Assembly: GCF_008831285.2 (NCBI RefSeq)
Contig: NC_045142.1
Coordinates: 7,058,608-7,104,212, forward strand
DNA length: 45,605 bases
Direction of reading: 5' to 3'
DNA from: Nymphaea colorata
Lineage: Eukaryota > Streptophyta > Magnoliopsida > Nymphaeales > Nymphaeaceae
Shown here: in pieces, positions 31,114-41,524 of the stretch
How positions within the stretch are numbered: position 1 is the first letter of the stretch
Layout: each line of letters opens with the position of its first letter
Notes under the pieces: model-generated
Told to the model about the DNA's origin: nothing
The model's database searches: none
What the model saw: the letters and a program-made list of their open reading frames with translations, nothing else
Position numbers and translations under genes: made by a program

Positions 31114-33046
31114 TCAAACTGGAGCATACATATTAAACATGCTCAGCTTGTCACAACATTTAGAGAAATCACCAATAGGAAGAGCTTTGGTGAAGACATT
31201 TGCAGCTTGGTCTTCTGAAGGAACATGAATAGTGGCAATGGTTCCTCCTTGAACGAGATCCCAAATGTAATGACAGTCAACCTCAATATGTTTAGTTCTC
31301 TCATGGAAAACTGGATTATTAGCAATGTATGTGGCTGCACGATTGTCACAATACATCTTCAATGGAAGTGGAATCGACACACTTAGGCTAGATAGCATGG
31401 ATCTAACCCAAGTCATTTCTGTTGCAATTTGAGCCATAACTCTATATTCAGATTCTGCACTAGATCTTGACACCACGCCTTGTTTTTTACTTCTCCATGA
31501 TATGAGGTTGCCTCCCACAAATACACAAAATCATGTGGTAGATTTTCTGTCATCGACTGAGCCAGCATAGTCAGCATCACTATAGGCTTCCACTTCTAGA
31601 GTCTTGCATTTTGTGAACAAAAGGCCTTTGCCAGGAGACGATTTCAGATATTTAACCACCATCAAAGCAGCATCCCAATGAACTTTACTTGGTTTTTCCA
31701 TAAATTGACTTAGTTTTCCCACTGCAAAACTAATGTCTGGTCTTGTCACAGTAACATAGAGTAGTTTTTCAATAAGAGATCTATAAGATCTAGAATCCAA
31801 TAATTTTGTATGGTCATCATGAAGGTGTATACGTGGATTCATAGGCAAATTAGCCGGTTTAGCTCCTAGCATCCCTGTGTCCTGCAATAAATTAAGAACA
31901 TACTTCCGTTGAGAGAGAACAACACCCTCCCTATTGCGCAACTTCTATTCCCAAGAAGTATCGAAGTGGACCAAGATCTTTCGTCACAAAGTGTTTTTGA
32001 AGAAACAGTTTTGCATCAGAAATTTCTTGATCAGAGTCACCTGTTAGGATAATATCATCAACATAAACCACGAGAACGGTTATACCTCTGGAAGTCTTCT
32101 TGATAAACAGAGAATGATCAAGAGGAGATCTCACAAAGCCACACTTTGAGACTATCTCGGAAAACTTGTGAAACCACGCATGAGGACTCTGCTTGAGTCC
32201 ATAAATAGCTTTCTTCAGCTTGCACACTTTGCCACACTCCCCCTGTCATTCAAATCCTAGTGGTTGTTGCATATAGACAGTCTCACCGAGATCACCATAC
32301 AAAAAGGCGTTTTTGACATCTAATTGATACATGTGCCAGTCATGGTGGACAGCCACACAAACGATAAGACGAATGGTTCCCAACCGAGCAACTGGAGAGA
32401 AGGTCTCAAAGAAATCTACACCGTAGGTCTGCGTGTAGCCCTTAGCAACCAACCGAGCTTTGTATCGTTCCATAGAACCATCAAAATTATATTTCACTAT
32501 GAATACTCACCTTGAGCCAACAATATCACAACGAGGAGGAGGATCAACAAGTTCCCAAGTGCCTCTCTGCACTAAGGCATCCATCTCATCTTGCATTCCC
32601 CGTCTCCATTGGGTGTCGAATAAAGCCTGCTGGTGACACATAGGAACTGTATGAGCAGCCAGAGCTTTAATGAACTGTTGCATATTTTTACCAACACCAT
32701 CTGTAGACACAAAATGAGATATAAGATGTAAAGTACATTGTCTCCTGCCTTTGCGAAGAGCAATAGGTAAGTCTTGACAGGGATCAGAATGACTAGGGCT
32801 ATGCACTTCAGATGTACTTACCTCCTGAAAAACCGTTGGCGAAGGATTATGAGAAGGGTCTTGTCGACGTGTGTAGACCAGCGGAAGATCACGAAACTTG
32901 GACACTACAGTAGAAGGAGATTCAGAAGGAAACGACTCCAAAGGAATAGGAGGAATAGGTAGTAGGTCTGGTGATGGTGGCATCTCAGGAAGGATGGAAG
33001 AGGAGCTATAATAAGGTCTGAGACTCAAAGAATGTGACATCCGCAT
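31114..33046 (-). pseudogene. Copia 1 reverse transcriptase and RNase H remnant
   Basis: From a Ser/Pro-rich linker (from 33046) into [29 protein letters not shown] with a catalytic Asp, AIYGLKQSPHAW and VYVDDIILTGD, the copia YVDD box. RNase H carries VVSRSSAESEY, MYCDNRAATYIANN and ADVFTKALP-like ANVFTKALP. The frame breaks near 32500, 32237 and 31935. A TGA follows DRKSTT near 31530. Catalytic motifs persist but the protein is in pieces. Confidence 0.9.
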
Positions 33047-33109
33047 TGATATACTCCTTTTGAGTTAAGGGATCAAAGCATTTGTAGCCTTTATGGTTTC
33101 TGGAGTAGC

Positions 33110-34380
33110 CTATAAAAATACACTTAATGGCTTGGGCTCCCAATTTATCACGTGTGGGTCCAAGTATGTGAACGAAGCATGTGCAACCAAATCTTTGGGA
33201 GCCACTGGAAATAAAGGTCGTTGTGGATGCACAAGTTTAATGGGAACCTTGTTGTCAATGGAGGATGAGGGTAAACGGTTGGTTAAGTAACAAGCCGTGA
33301 GGATGGCATTTCCCCAAAAAGATGCAGGTAACTTGGTATGAAGCATTAGGGAACGAGCCACATTTAGGAGTTGAAGATGTTTACGTTCAACTACTCCATT
33401 TTGTTGGGAGGTATGAAGACAAGTAAACTGAGGAGAAATGTCATTATCGGAGTAAAACTTTATTAAGGTTGAGGCTTTGAACTCAAGGGCGTTATCAGTG
33501 CTAATGTTTTTAACAAGAATACCAAACTGGATCTTTATTTCAATAATAAGATTTTTGAGAATACATGCTACTTTAGACCTTTCCTTCAAAAGGAAGACCC
33601 AAGTGACTCGAGAATAATCATCAACAATGACAAGAAAATACCGAAATCTTGACCTACTAGTAACTCTGCTAGGACCCCATACATCAACATGAAGAAGATC
33701 AAATAGTCCACAACTGGACAGACAAAGACTCGATGAATAATGGCTACGGGTGTGTTTGTCAAGTTGACAAGCTTCACACTGGAACGACTTTGGTATTGAA
33801 AGCTGAGGAAGAAGGTGACGGAGCTTGGAGACAGATGGATGACCAAGTCTGAGATGCCAATGGAAGAGGAGGATGGTGAGGTGATCGATGATGCTACAAT
33901 ACCCACTGGATCCGACAGAAAGTAGATGCCCCCTTTCTCATAGCCTCCACCAATTGTCTTCCCAGTTTTCAAGTCCTGAAATGAATATAAACCATAGTCA
34001 AATGTAACACGACAGTGTAAGTCATTAATCAATTGTCCAACTGATAACAAATTTGTTGGGAACTTAGGAGCATATAACACATTAAGAATAGACATAGACT
34101 GAGAAATCTTGATATCACCATAACCCAGAATAAGTGACCATCTACCATCTGCAAGTTTCACATGACGTGCCTGAGGCAACATGTGTAGCACAATAAACAT
34201 AGAAGGTTTACTACAAAAGTAGCTCGAAGCTCCGGAACCAATAATCCAAGTAGTACCTGTATCATGTGGGACACTATCAACAGACATAGCACTGTCTATC
34301 ATGACTGTAGAGGCCGACGGCTGGGAAGATCTGAGTGCTAGGAAGTCCTCATACTCAGACTTGTTGATACTCACTGTCAC
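33110..34380 (-). pseudogene. Copia 1 protease and integrase remnant
   Basis: The protease motif reads WIIGSGASSYFC, so the catalytic Asp of the aspartic-protease DSGA signature is Gly here. The pre-integrase region is in a shifted frame from about 33870. The integrase core is visible as STDNALEFKA and TSQQNGVVERKH (second acidic residue and Glu of the DDE triad) in the 33589-33110 frame, and LLHVDVWGP lies in a different frame. Loss of the protease Asp and the frame changes make it non-functional. Confidence 0.85.
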
Positions 34381-34489
34381 TATCTCAGGGTGAGAAGGAG
34401 ATAAAACCCATCTACAACTGATGAAGCTGCCTGAACAGACCCAATAGGAGATGGTAAAGAATTCTTGCCCTACTTAGATGCAACATTTC

Positions 34490-35317
34490 TTCCTAGGGAT
34501 GCACCAGAAGGACGACCATGTTTATCCCAACATCTGTCTTCTAAATGTCCTATTTTACCACAATAGGTGCACTGAAATCTTCCCCTACCTCCTCTTGACC
34601 CACGACCAATGCCTCTCCCCCTGAATGAACCGCGTCCATGACTCTTGAGGCTACCAAGGCCGAAGCCTGTAAGTCACTAGAGGGCTGAGAAACGGTCACA
34701 ACAAGACGACTGAGTCTGCTGTAGGCGTCGCCTAGGTCAGGGATTTCTGCTCCAGCCAACATCTGAGCCTTTGCTACAACATATTCAGGAGAGAGACCCT
34801 GTAAAAACTTCGCAACCATAGACTGTTCACCATGAGTTTTATGACATGTTGGACATGGGAGACGTAAAGCTTTAAGTCGTTCATAGATGGACTTGAGGAA
34901 AGCGAAGTACTGAGTAAGACTTTGATCACCTTGTTGCAAATTAAGTAATTCCTCCTCCACCTGCAATATCTTGCTAACATTCTTGTCATTTGAGTAAGTT
35001 TGTTTCAAGAAATCCCACATTTGTTTGGCCGATGTATAGTATGCAATAGTTGATGCGATTTGTGGTTGCATACTATTCATGATCCATGACATGACAATAT
35101 TATTATCTCCCTTCCATGAAGCATATTTTCCACTCTTTTCGACAGGCTCATTTTCTTCTATAACATGCTCCTTCTCATGTCCAATCACTTACATCATAAA
35201 CACACGAGACCAAATCTCATAGTTAGATCCATCTAATTTTACCGTAGAACCATAAGAGAATGAGTTTCCTCCACGTTTAACCTCATGAGAAAAATCAGTC
35301 CTGAGATTTTCAGCCAT
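34490..35317 (-). pseudogene. Copia 1 gag remnant
   Basis: Begins at ATG 35317 (MAENLRTDF). After about 40 codons a TAA stop follows VFMM, before VIGHEKEHV. The UBN2-type gag body (SWIMNSMQPQIASTI, QMWDFLKQTYS, LKSIYERLKALRLPCPTC) is readable down to about 34650. A frameshift there puts the CCHC zinc knuckle CTYCGKIGHLEDRC (about 34570-34530) in another frame. Gag would form the particle; two breaks prevent it. Confidence 0.85.
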
Positions 35318-36248
35318 TGCAAATCTATCCACAAGGGATCAACCACCACAGGCAAGAAAAATTATATATATATATTGAAAAAAAGACTGATCAGCAAGAC
35401 CAAACTTCCCACACAGCCACGTTAGATGCACCAGAGCAAGCAAACCGCTGTCCAACTGTTGACAGCAACCCACGGCCAACAAAAAACAGCAACAAAAAAA
35501 AACTGGTCGCAGGCAGCTTCAAGGCAGAACAGGGCTGAATCTTCTAAAACCCGCCAAAATTCATCCAGAGCTCGTATCGAGCTGAATTTTGGACTGAAGC
35601 TTGCTGGGATGATTATCTACAGACGCCCAAAAGATGGGGGCAAATGCCCACCCTAAGGTCCACTCGTTGTCAAGGCAAGGAGCTGGACTGTCGCCTGTCA
35701 CAGGCTGTTTCAGAACAGGGCAGGGCAGCTCCTCCTCACGATCTCAGCAGGAAACAAACAAATCCAGTCTTAACCAACCAACAACTTGTCTATTTATGTA
35801 TCTAACGCAGCTGTACCGCACATTAATTTTCACACATCATGGATAACGATATCAGATAAATGTAGTCAACATAAACTGCCACAAAAAAAAAACATAAAGA
35901 GCAGTCCTCCACTTGGCTGCCTTGATCATAGACCACATCAACTCATAAGAGTCCAGACGACTGGAGTCTATTCACGCATACTTTCTAGCGTGAACAGACT
36001 CCACCTAGTTCCATTGCTGAAAATCAGTCGACTAGAACAGATGAGAAGAGAAGAAGGAAGAGACGGAAGAAGAGGAAGGAGAACAAGACGGTGGAAGAGA
36101 TAGCCTGAGAGGGAGAAGGAGGGTCGCCGGCTGTTCACGTCACGTCGCCAGATTCACGGACGTTTGCAGCCAGAGCTGTTCGGTGGAAGAGATAGCCTAT
36201 TGCCGGCTGTTCAAGTTGCGTCGCCAGTCACGTCCCGCTCTGATACCA

Positions 36249-36477
36249 TGTTGCAGCCTTGAAACATGGAGAGAGAGAGAGAGGGCTGAAGACGTGAGAG
36301 TTGAGAAGAAAAGAACCCGTTTAATTCACTAACCCTAATCTCTATTATAAAGAGATTAGGGTAGAAAGAAGATTTACAGATTACATCAATCTAAAATAAA
36401 GAAAATATTAAAGAGATTTTATAACTCTTTAATATTACAAAGAATCACCTAAAAACATAAACATTCTTATTTCAACA
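36249..36477 (-). repeat. Copia 1 5' LTR
   Basis: 229 bp, TG...CA, with the primer-binding site abutting its inner edge and the TATAT duplication at its outer edge. Contains TATTATAAAGAGATTAGGG on the + strand, shared with the other LTR. Confidence 0.95.
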
Positions 36478-36752
36478 TATATTACAATGCAACACCTGCA
36501 AGTCTCTCTCCCATCTCCAATTAGATCTCCAAGAGACCAAGACACGTTTCTGGCTTTAGATAAATGTATTTGCATAACTGATGACTTGATTTCATGTTGA
36601 GCAGTACCTACATGGATCGCCTAATGCAAGAGCCAAGTAAGCACAAAATACCCATTAAGAAGTCTAACATCACGGGCACTTCCTTCCACACAGCCATGTT
36701 CGAAAAGAAGGCTTTAAGATCCTCCAACAGTTCTCTAGTTTCTCATTGCAGT
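36478..36752 (-). pseudogene. Distal part of hAT-like segment copy B
   Basis: Matches copy A (about 29110-29374) in order, including the GATCCTCCAACAGTTCTCT word at its end (29340 and 36718). It is cut off at its right end by the LTR of copia 2. Confidence 0.6.
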
Positions 36753-38918
36753 TGTTGTTTAGAGAGGTAGAAAAAAAGGAGAAGAAGGAGAACGTGAGGA
36801 GGAAAGAGAGTAAGGAGCAGTTCTCTTGTTACGGCTGCTCCCTTTCCTTTAAATAATAATGATTAGGGTTACGTTTAACCCTTTACATAAAGAGTCCAAC
36901 AAAACTTTAAAATTCAGAAAACTACCTAATACTAAACTTTCAAAATACAAAAAACCTCAAACACAAAACAGTAAGTTTTCTCAACACTCCCCCTCAAGCT
37001 GGAGCATAGATGTCTATCATGTTTAGCTTGTTACAACATTTCATGAAATCACATATAGGAAGAGCTTTGGTAAATATATCTGCAGTTTGATCTTCTGAAG
37101 CAATATATTCAATAGAAATAATTCCTGCTTGGACCAAGTCTCTAATGTAATGACAATCAACTTCGATATGCTTGGTCCGTTCGTGGAAAACCGGATTATT
37201 TGCTATATAAGCTTTATTATCACATTGCATTTTTATAGGCAATTCGGTCTGTATTCCAAGTCCTTCTAGCATGGCTCTCTCCCAAGTGATTTCAGCGGCA
37301 GTTTGGGGCATGGCTTGGTATTCTGACTTTGCACTCGACCGAGCAACAACAGCTTGCTTTTTACTTCTCCAAAAAACTAAGTTATCACCAACAAAGATAC
37401 AAAATCCCGTAGTGGACTTTCTGTCATCAATACAACCTGCATAATCTGCATTAGAATAAGCTTCTATCTGAAGTGAAGAACTTCTTCTAAATAATAGACC
37501 TTTTCCGGGAGAACCTTTTAGGAATTTCAATAATAGCATAGCTGCATCCCAATGAGCTTTTCTTGGCTTATCCATAAACTGGCTTAGTTTTCCCACAGCA
37601 AAGGATATATCGGGTCTAGTAATGGTTACATATAGTAGCTTTCCAATCAGAGACCGATATGATTTGATATCAACAGGTTCAGATTTATCATCATATAAGT
37701 GAATACGAGAATTCATAGGAATAGATGTCGGTTTAGTTCCAGTCATACCTATCTCCTGTAGCAAATCAAAAACATATTTTCTTTGGAAAAGGACTAGACC
37801 TTCTTTACTTCTTGCTACATCTATCCCCAAGAAGTAACGTAGAGGGCCAAGATCTTTAGTAACAAAGTGTTGTTGGAGATACTTCTTTGTGTCTTGTATT
37901 TCTTGTTCACTGTCACCAGTTAAAATAATATCATCCACATATATCACCATAACAACCATACCTCTTGAGGTCCTTTTTATGAACAATGAATGATCTAAAG
38001 GAGATCTATAAAACTCAAACTTGGACACAACATCACACAACTTCTGAAACCATGCTCTTGGACTCTGTTTCAAACCATATATAGTCTTCTTTAACAAACA
38101 TACCTTGGTACACTCCCCCTGCTTCTCAAAACCAGGTGGTTGTTGCATATAAATTACTTCAGATAGATCCATCCATAATGAACTGCAACAAATATAATAA
38201 GGCGTATAGTACCTAGACGTGCCACAAGAGAGAAAGTTTCAAAGAAGTCAATACCATATGTCTGTGTGTACCCTTTTGCTACCAATCGTGCCTTGTATCG
38301 CTCAACGGTACCATCTGAGTTATACTTGATAGTAAATACCCATTTCGAGCCGACAATATCTGCCTCAGAAGGAGGTTCAACAAGATCCCAAGTGTAGCGA
38401 GATATTAAACAACTCATCTTCTCCTCCATTGCTTGGTACCACTTAGAGTCCAACATAGCTTGTTCATGTGAAATAGGAATGGAAGTAGCTGACAAACCAT
38501 CAATAAAATTTGCACATATGATCTCCCAAATGAGCTGTACTAACAAATTTAGAAAGAGGATGAATTGTGCATTGTCTGATCCCTTTACGCAGTGCAATTG
38601 GTAGTTCATCAGGATGAGATGCATCAAGGGAACACTCAGACATGTCATGTAATTCAGAACTACTTACCTCCCGAGAGCAAGATGGTGTAGGCTCATTAGA
38701 TGATGGATTCCTTCTTGAATATGTGAGAGGAGGATCTTTAAAACGTGAAATGGAGAGATTGGGACAAGTGGGAGATGATAAAAAAGGAAGGGACTCAAGT
38801 GGAATAGGAGGGATTGGAAGTGGAACAGAAGGAGGCATCTCAGACGATGGATATGAGGGGTTTGCATGAAAGAATGGAGAAGACTCATGGAAAGTTACAT
38901 CGGCACTGACAAACTCTC
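36753..38918 (-). mobile_element. Truncated Ty1/copia element (copia 2)
   Basis: A 3' LTR at 36753-36986 (TGTTGTTTAG...TTTTCTCAACA) is followed by the polypurine tract CTTGAGGGGGAGTG (read on the - strand) and a 3'-terminal polyprotein fragment. Homology stops at 38918, where the LTR of copia 3 begins. gag, protease, integrase and the 5' LTR are absent. Its RT-RNase H region is similar to copia 1, so the two belong to related lineages. No target duplication can be checked because one end is missing. Confidence 0.88.
36994..38910 (-). pseudogene. Copia 2 reverse transcriptase and RNase H fragment
   Basis: A 392-codon frame (38172-36994) holds AIYGLKQSP-like TIYGLKQSPRAW, VIYVDDIILTGD, TRPDISFAVGKLSQFM, DDRKSTTGFC, MQCDNKAYIANNP and ADIFTKALP, ending at the polypurine tract. 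Upstream, 38648-38154 holds [20 protein letters not shown]. Between HYGW and VIYMQQP the segment with the LDVKNAF motif, which carries a catalytic Asp in copia 1, is missing and the frame changes. RNase H and the YVDD box look intact but RT is defective. The linker frame reaches 38838. Confidence 0.88.
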
Positions 38919-39530
38919 TGTAGAAACACGCAGTAGATAGGGGAGAAGAAAAGCCAACACAGGATATACGTGGAAAACCTCGGAACGAGGTGAAAAACCA
39001 CGAGGAAGCTCTAACCTAGGGGCAAAACCGCAACCCTAGGAGAGAGAAAACTCTATTCACTTAATTCCATAATTACAATAAGTGATAGAATAAAAAGAGG
39101 GAGGAAGAGAGACCCGCCTAGGGAATTGAGCCCATCCTCGGTTCCTACACCCATGGGTACCAGGTTCGTATCCGGACCCGGTTCCCTATACATTGTATTC
39201 TAACACTCCCCCTCAAGCTTGGCATACATGTCAAACATGCCAAGCTTGTTAACATTCTTTTCAAATTGAGATGTACATAAGGCCTTAGTTAGAACATCTG
39301 CAATTTGATCTTCAGACTTCATATAAGGAAGGATCAACTCCTTTGAATCTATGCGCTCTCGTATGAAGTGGCGATCTATCTCCACATGTTTGTTTCTGTC
39401 ATGCAGGACAGGATTATTTGCTAGGTTAATCGCAGACTTATTGTCACAATACATTTTCATCTTCTCTTCAGTTTCAATTCCAATATCTGCTAGAAGAATC
39501 TTTAACCATAACAACTCTGTAACCTCCATT
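38919..39530 (-). mobile_element. Copia 3 fragment inserted in copia 2
   Basis: A 3' LTR at 38919-39205 (TGTAGAAACACG...GTATTCTAACA) is followed by the tract CTTGAGGGGGAGTG and an RNase H C-terminus: KMYCDNKSAINLANNP, HVEIDRHFIRE, IADVLTKAL, ending KLEGEC. The stop codon runs into the LTR edge. The sequence is a different copia lineage from copia 1 and 2. The coding part ends at about 39530 (VTELLWLKILLADIG), with no 5' remainder, so a deletion followed or accompanied the insertion. Confidence 0.85.
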
Positions 39531-39650
39531 ATGTTCAACCATAATTTGCCTTGAAACCAGCGAGCTAAAAAGTTGGTGGATCCAAACATCAAGCTGCAAC
39601 TGGACCCATTTCGTTGGATCTCGTACGGCAAAAGAGATTTAGAGTATAAT
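39531..39650 (-). other. Exon-like segment fused in frame to copia 3 RNase H
   Basis: The - strand reads LYSKSLLPYEIQRNGSS then CSLMFGSTNFLARWFQ, continuing in frame into copia 3 RNase H to make a 143-codon open frame (39631-39200). The first part has no resemblance to copia proteins and has protein-like composition. An upstream TAA lies just before it, with CCAAG at a possible splice acceptor. It may be a truncated host exon, possibly from the unidentified - strand gene at 26.2-28.1 kb, but this is unproven. Confidence 0.35.
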
Positions 39651-39938
39651 CTTGGACATTATGTGCTTCAGGTAATCAAACCCAAACTTGAATCCTGGAT
39701 CCAATAAATGTGCAATCCAATTTTGCATAGAAATTGAATCTTGTTCCTGTTAGACACAAATTTGACTTCAATGTCAAGTTTGGATTTAAATTTGATTCTT
39801 ATTGACAAAAATCTGTTTAATAGGGATAGGGTGGAGAAGATTCGGCTATGCCTCCTATTGGATGGGACTTGAGAGGATACTATTTTAGTATAGGAAAACT
39901 TTTGCTGGAAAATTACCTTGATAAAAACTTTCAACGGA

Positions 39939-39987
<49 letters not shown>

Positions 39988-40372
39988 AGAGAGAGAGAGA
40001 TATTTCTACTGTATATATTTTTATATAACTATAATTTCTTTTGACGGAGGTACAAATTCTTTTATTAGTCTGCATTGTCGCTGCTATGTGAATTGTGTTA
40101 TCTTCTTCATATAGTAGCAATATAAAATTAGGGTATAAAGATAACCTGCTATTTAGGGTGAGCTTTTTCTTTCTTAGTTTTGAGCTGTTTGTTGTTGTAG
40201 CAAGCTGCATATGATTTACATCAACATGATGTTCCAAACGAATGTTTGGCCTTGTAAAAGTTCCATTTAAAAAAAAAAGTGATTATATGAAAATCTAACT
40301 ATCTCAGCTAGTTATGACTGAGACACATCAATTTTTCACCAAACTAAGATATTATGATGTAAGAAAATTTTA
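39651..40372. other. Intergenic with (TA)n(GA)n microsatellite
   Basis: TA repeats at 39943-39984 run into GA repeats at about 39985-40000. The surroundings are AT-rich and no gene is seen; the - strand frame at 39668-40237 runs through the microsatellite and is not credible. Confidence 0.6.
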
Positions 40373-40880
40373 CGCTTTGTTTGGATGGAGGGAAGGGAAA
40401 GGAAAGAGAGGGGTGGGAAGGAAAGGAAAAGAAAGGGAGGGAAAGAGAATGAGAAAAGAAGGAAAATAAAATGAAATGAAAGAGGTGATTATAAAGCTTG
40501 TTTGGATAGAAAGGAAAGAATGAAATTTATATTACTTTACAATAATACCCTTAATGTTCAATTCTAAAGGTGTATAGGGAACACAATGAACAGTGACAAC
40601 CCACTGTCCAATGGCGGTGATGATGACTCTGGCAATGGTCGGTATGGTCTGAACGGGAAATATTATCATCCAAGTCTCGAGCAGTGGTGGGAAAGGAGAG
40701 AGAGACGGACCCGGCACATTATACCATCATTTTCATTTTCTCCCTTTTCTTTCCCTTCTTTTGCAACAAAACAAATTTTTTACTTTACTTTCCTTTCCCT
40801 TTTTTTAATTAGTCAGCCAAACAAAGGATTGATTGTTCAATCTTTCTCTTTTCTCCCTTTCCCTCCATCCAAACAGGGCG
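40373..40880. mobile_element. PIF/Harbinger (Tourist-like) MITE
   Basis: A 508-bp element with inverted ends CGCTTTGTTTGGATGGAGGG and CGCCCTGTTTGGATGGAGGG (second read inverted), flanked by TTA at 40370-40372 and 40881-40883. A 3-bp TTA target and G-rich TTGTTTGGATGG ends are characteristic of Tourist-like MITEs. A partial internal terminus (GCTTGTTTGGATAGAAAGGA) near 40497 suggests a nested or rearranged copy. No transposase is encoded. Confidence 0.85.
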
Positions 40881-40883
40881 TTA

Positions 40884-41524
40884 AACTTTCTACTAATTCA
40901 CTTTCAATTCTGATGGGATTCCATTCATAGATCAAAGCAACTGTGGAAACCAATTATCCTCCACCATTCTTTTCTACCTTAATCATATACTCTTATTATT
41001 AGCAAACTGATGTTTGAATTGTCCATCAATTAAACAAAAAATGCTTTGTCCAGATATCATTGCCCATGCAAAGGTTGCACAAAAAACGTAATGGACCGAT
41101 GAACAAATTAAACACTAGTTTGATATTATAAAAATGTTTTAGACAATGTATTATTCCGTCCTTGTGTTTTGGAATCAAATAGTATCTTAGATATTAAAAA
41201 CACTAACCTGCAGGCCGCTAATATTTTCCTCTTTTTGTTTAAAATATGTGTGTGTAGTAGGTGATGATCTCTCTGATGCCATGCAGGGTTTTTTCTCCTT
41301 TTTCATCTTATTCTCAAACACTAATCTTTGATTTCTCTCAATCTGAGCGACATTGTCTTTATTTTTTTCTGTAATATTGAACTCTCAATAAAAAGCGAGA
41401 GATATTTGATTTATATCATCCTAGCAAATTTTGTCTTCCGAGTTTATTTTTCTCTCAATTTGCTGGATGTTTAATGTTGAATGTATGTTGAACGAAGGCA
41501 GATAGATATGGGATTTAGTAAAAT
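40884..41524. other. Intergenic, no gene seen
   Basis: AT-rich with no recognised feature. Confidence 0.4.

Larger units (their letters stand above)
30874..36477 (-). mobile_element. Complete Ty1/copia retrotransposon (copia 1), inactivated
   Basis: A 5604-bp element with LTRs at both ends (30874-31106 and 36249-36477), both TGTTGCAGCC...TTTCAACA. It is flanked by the 5-bp duplication TATAT (30869-30873, 36478-36482). On the - strand the primer-binding site TGGTATCAGAGC follows the right (5') LTR, matching initiator methionine tRNA usage, and the polypurine tract TTGAGGGGGAGTG precedes the left (3') LTR. Domain order gag - protease - integrase - reverse transcriptase - RNase H is the copia order. 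Several stops and frameshifts break the polyprotein, so it cannot move by itself. Confidence 0.97.

Noticed and set aside
39668-40237. 189-codon - strand frame
   Set aside because: Passes through the TA/GA microsatellite (Tyr-Ile and Ser-Leu runs) and has no domain.
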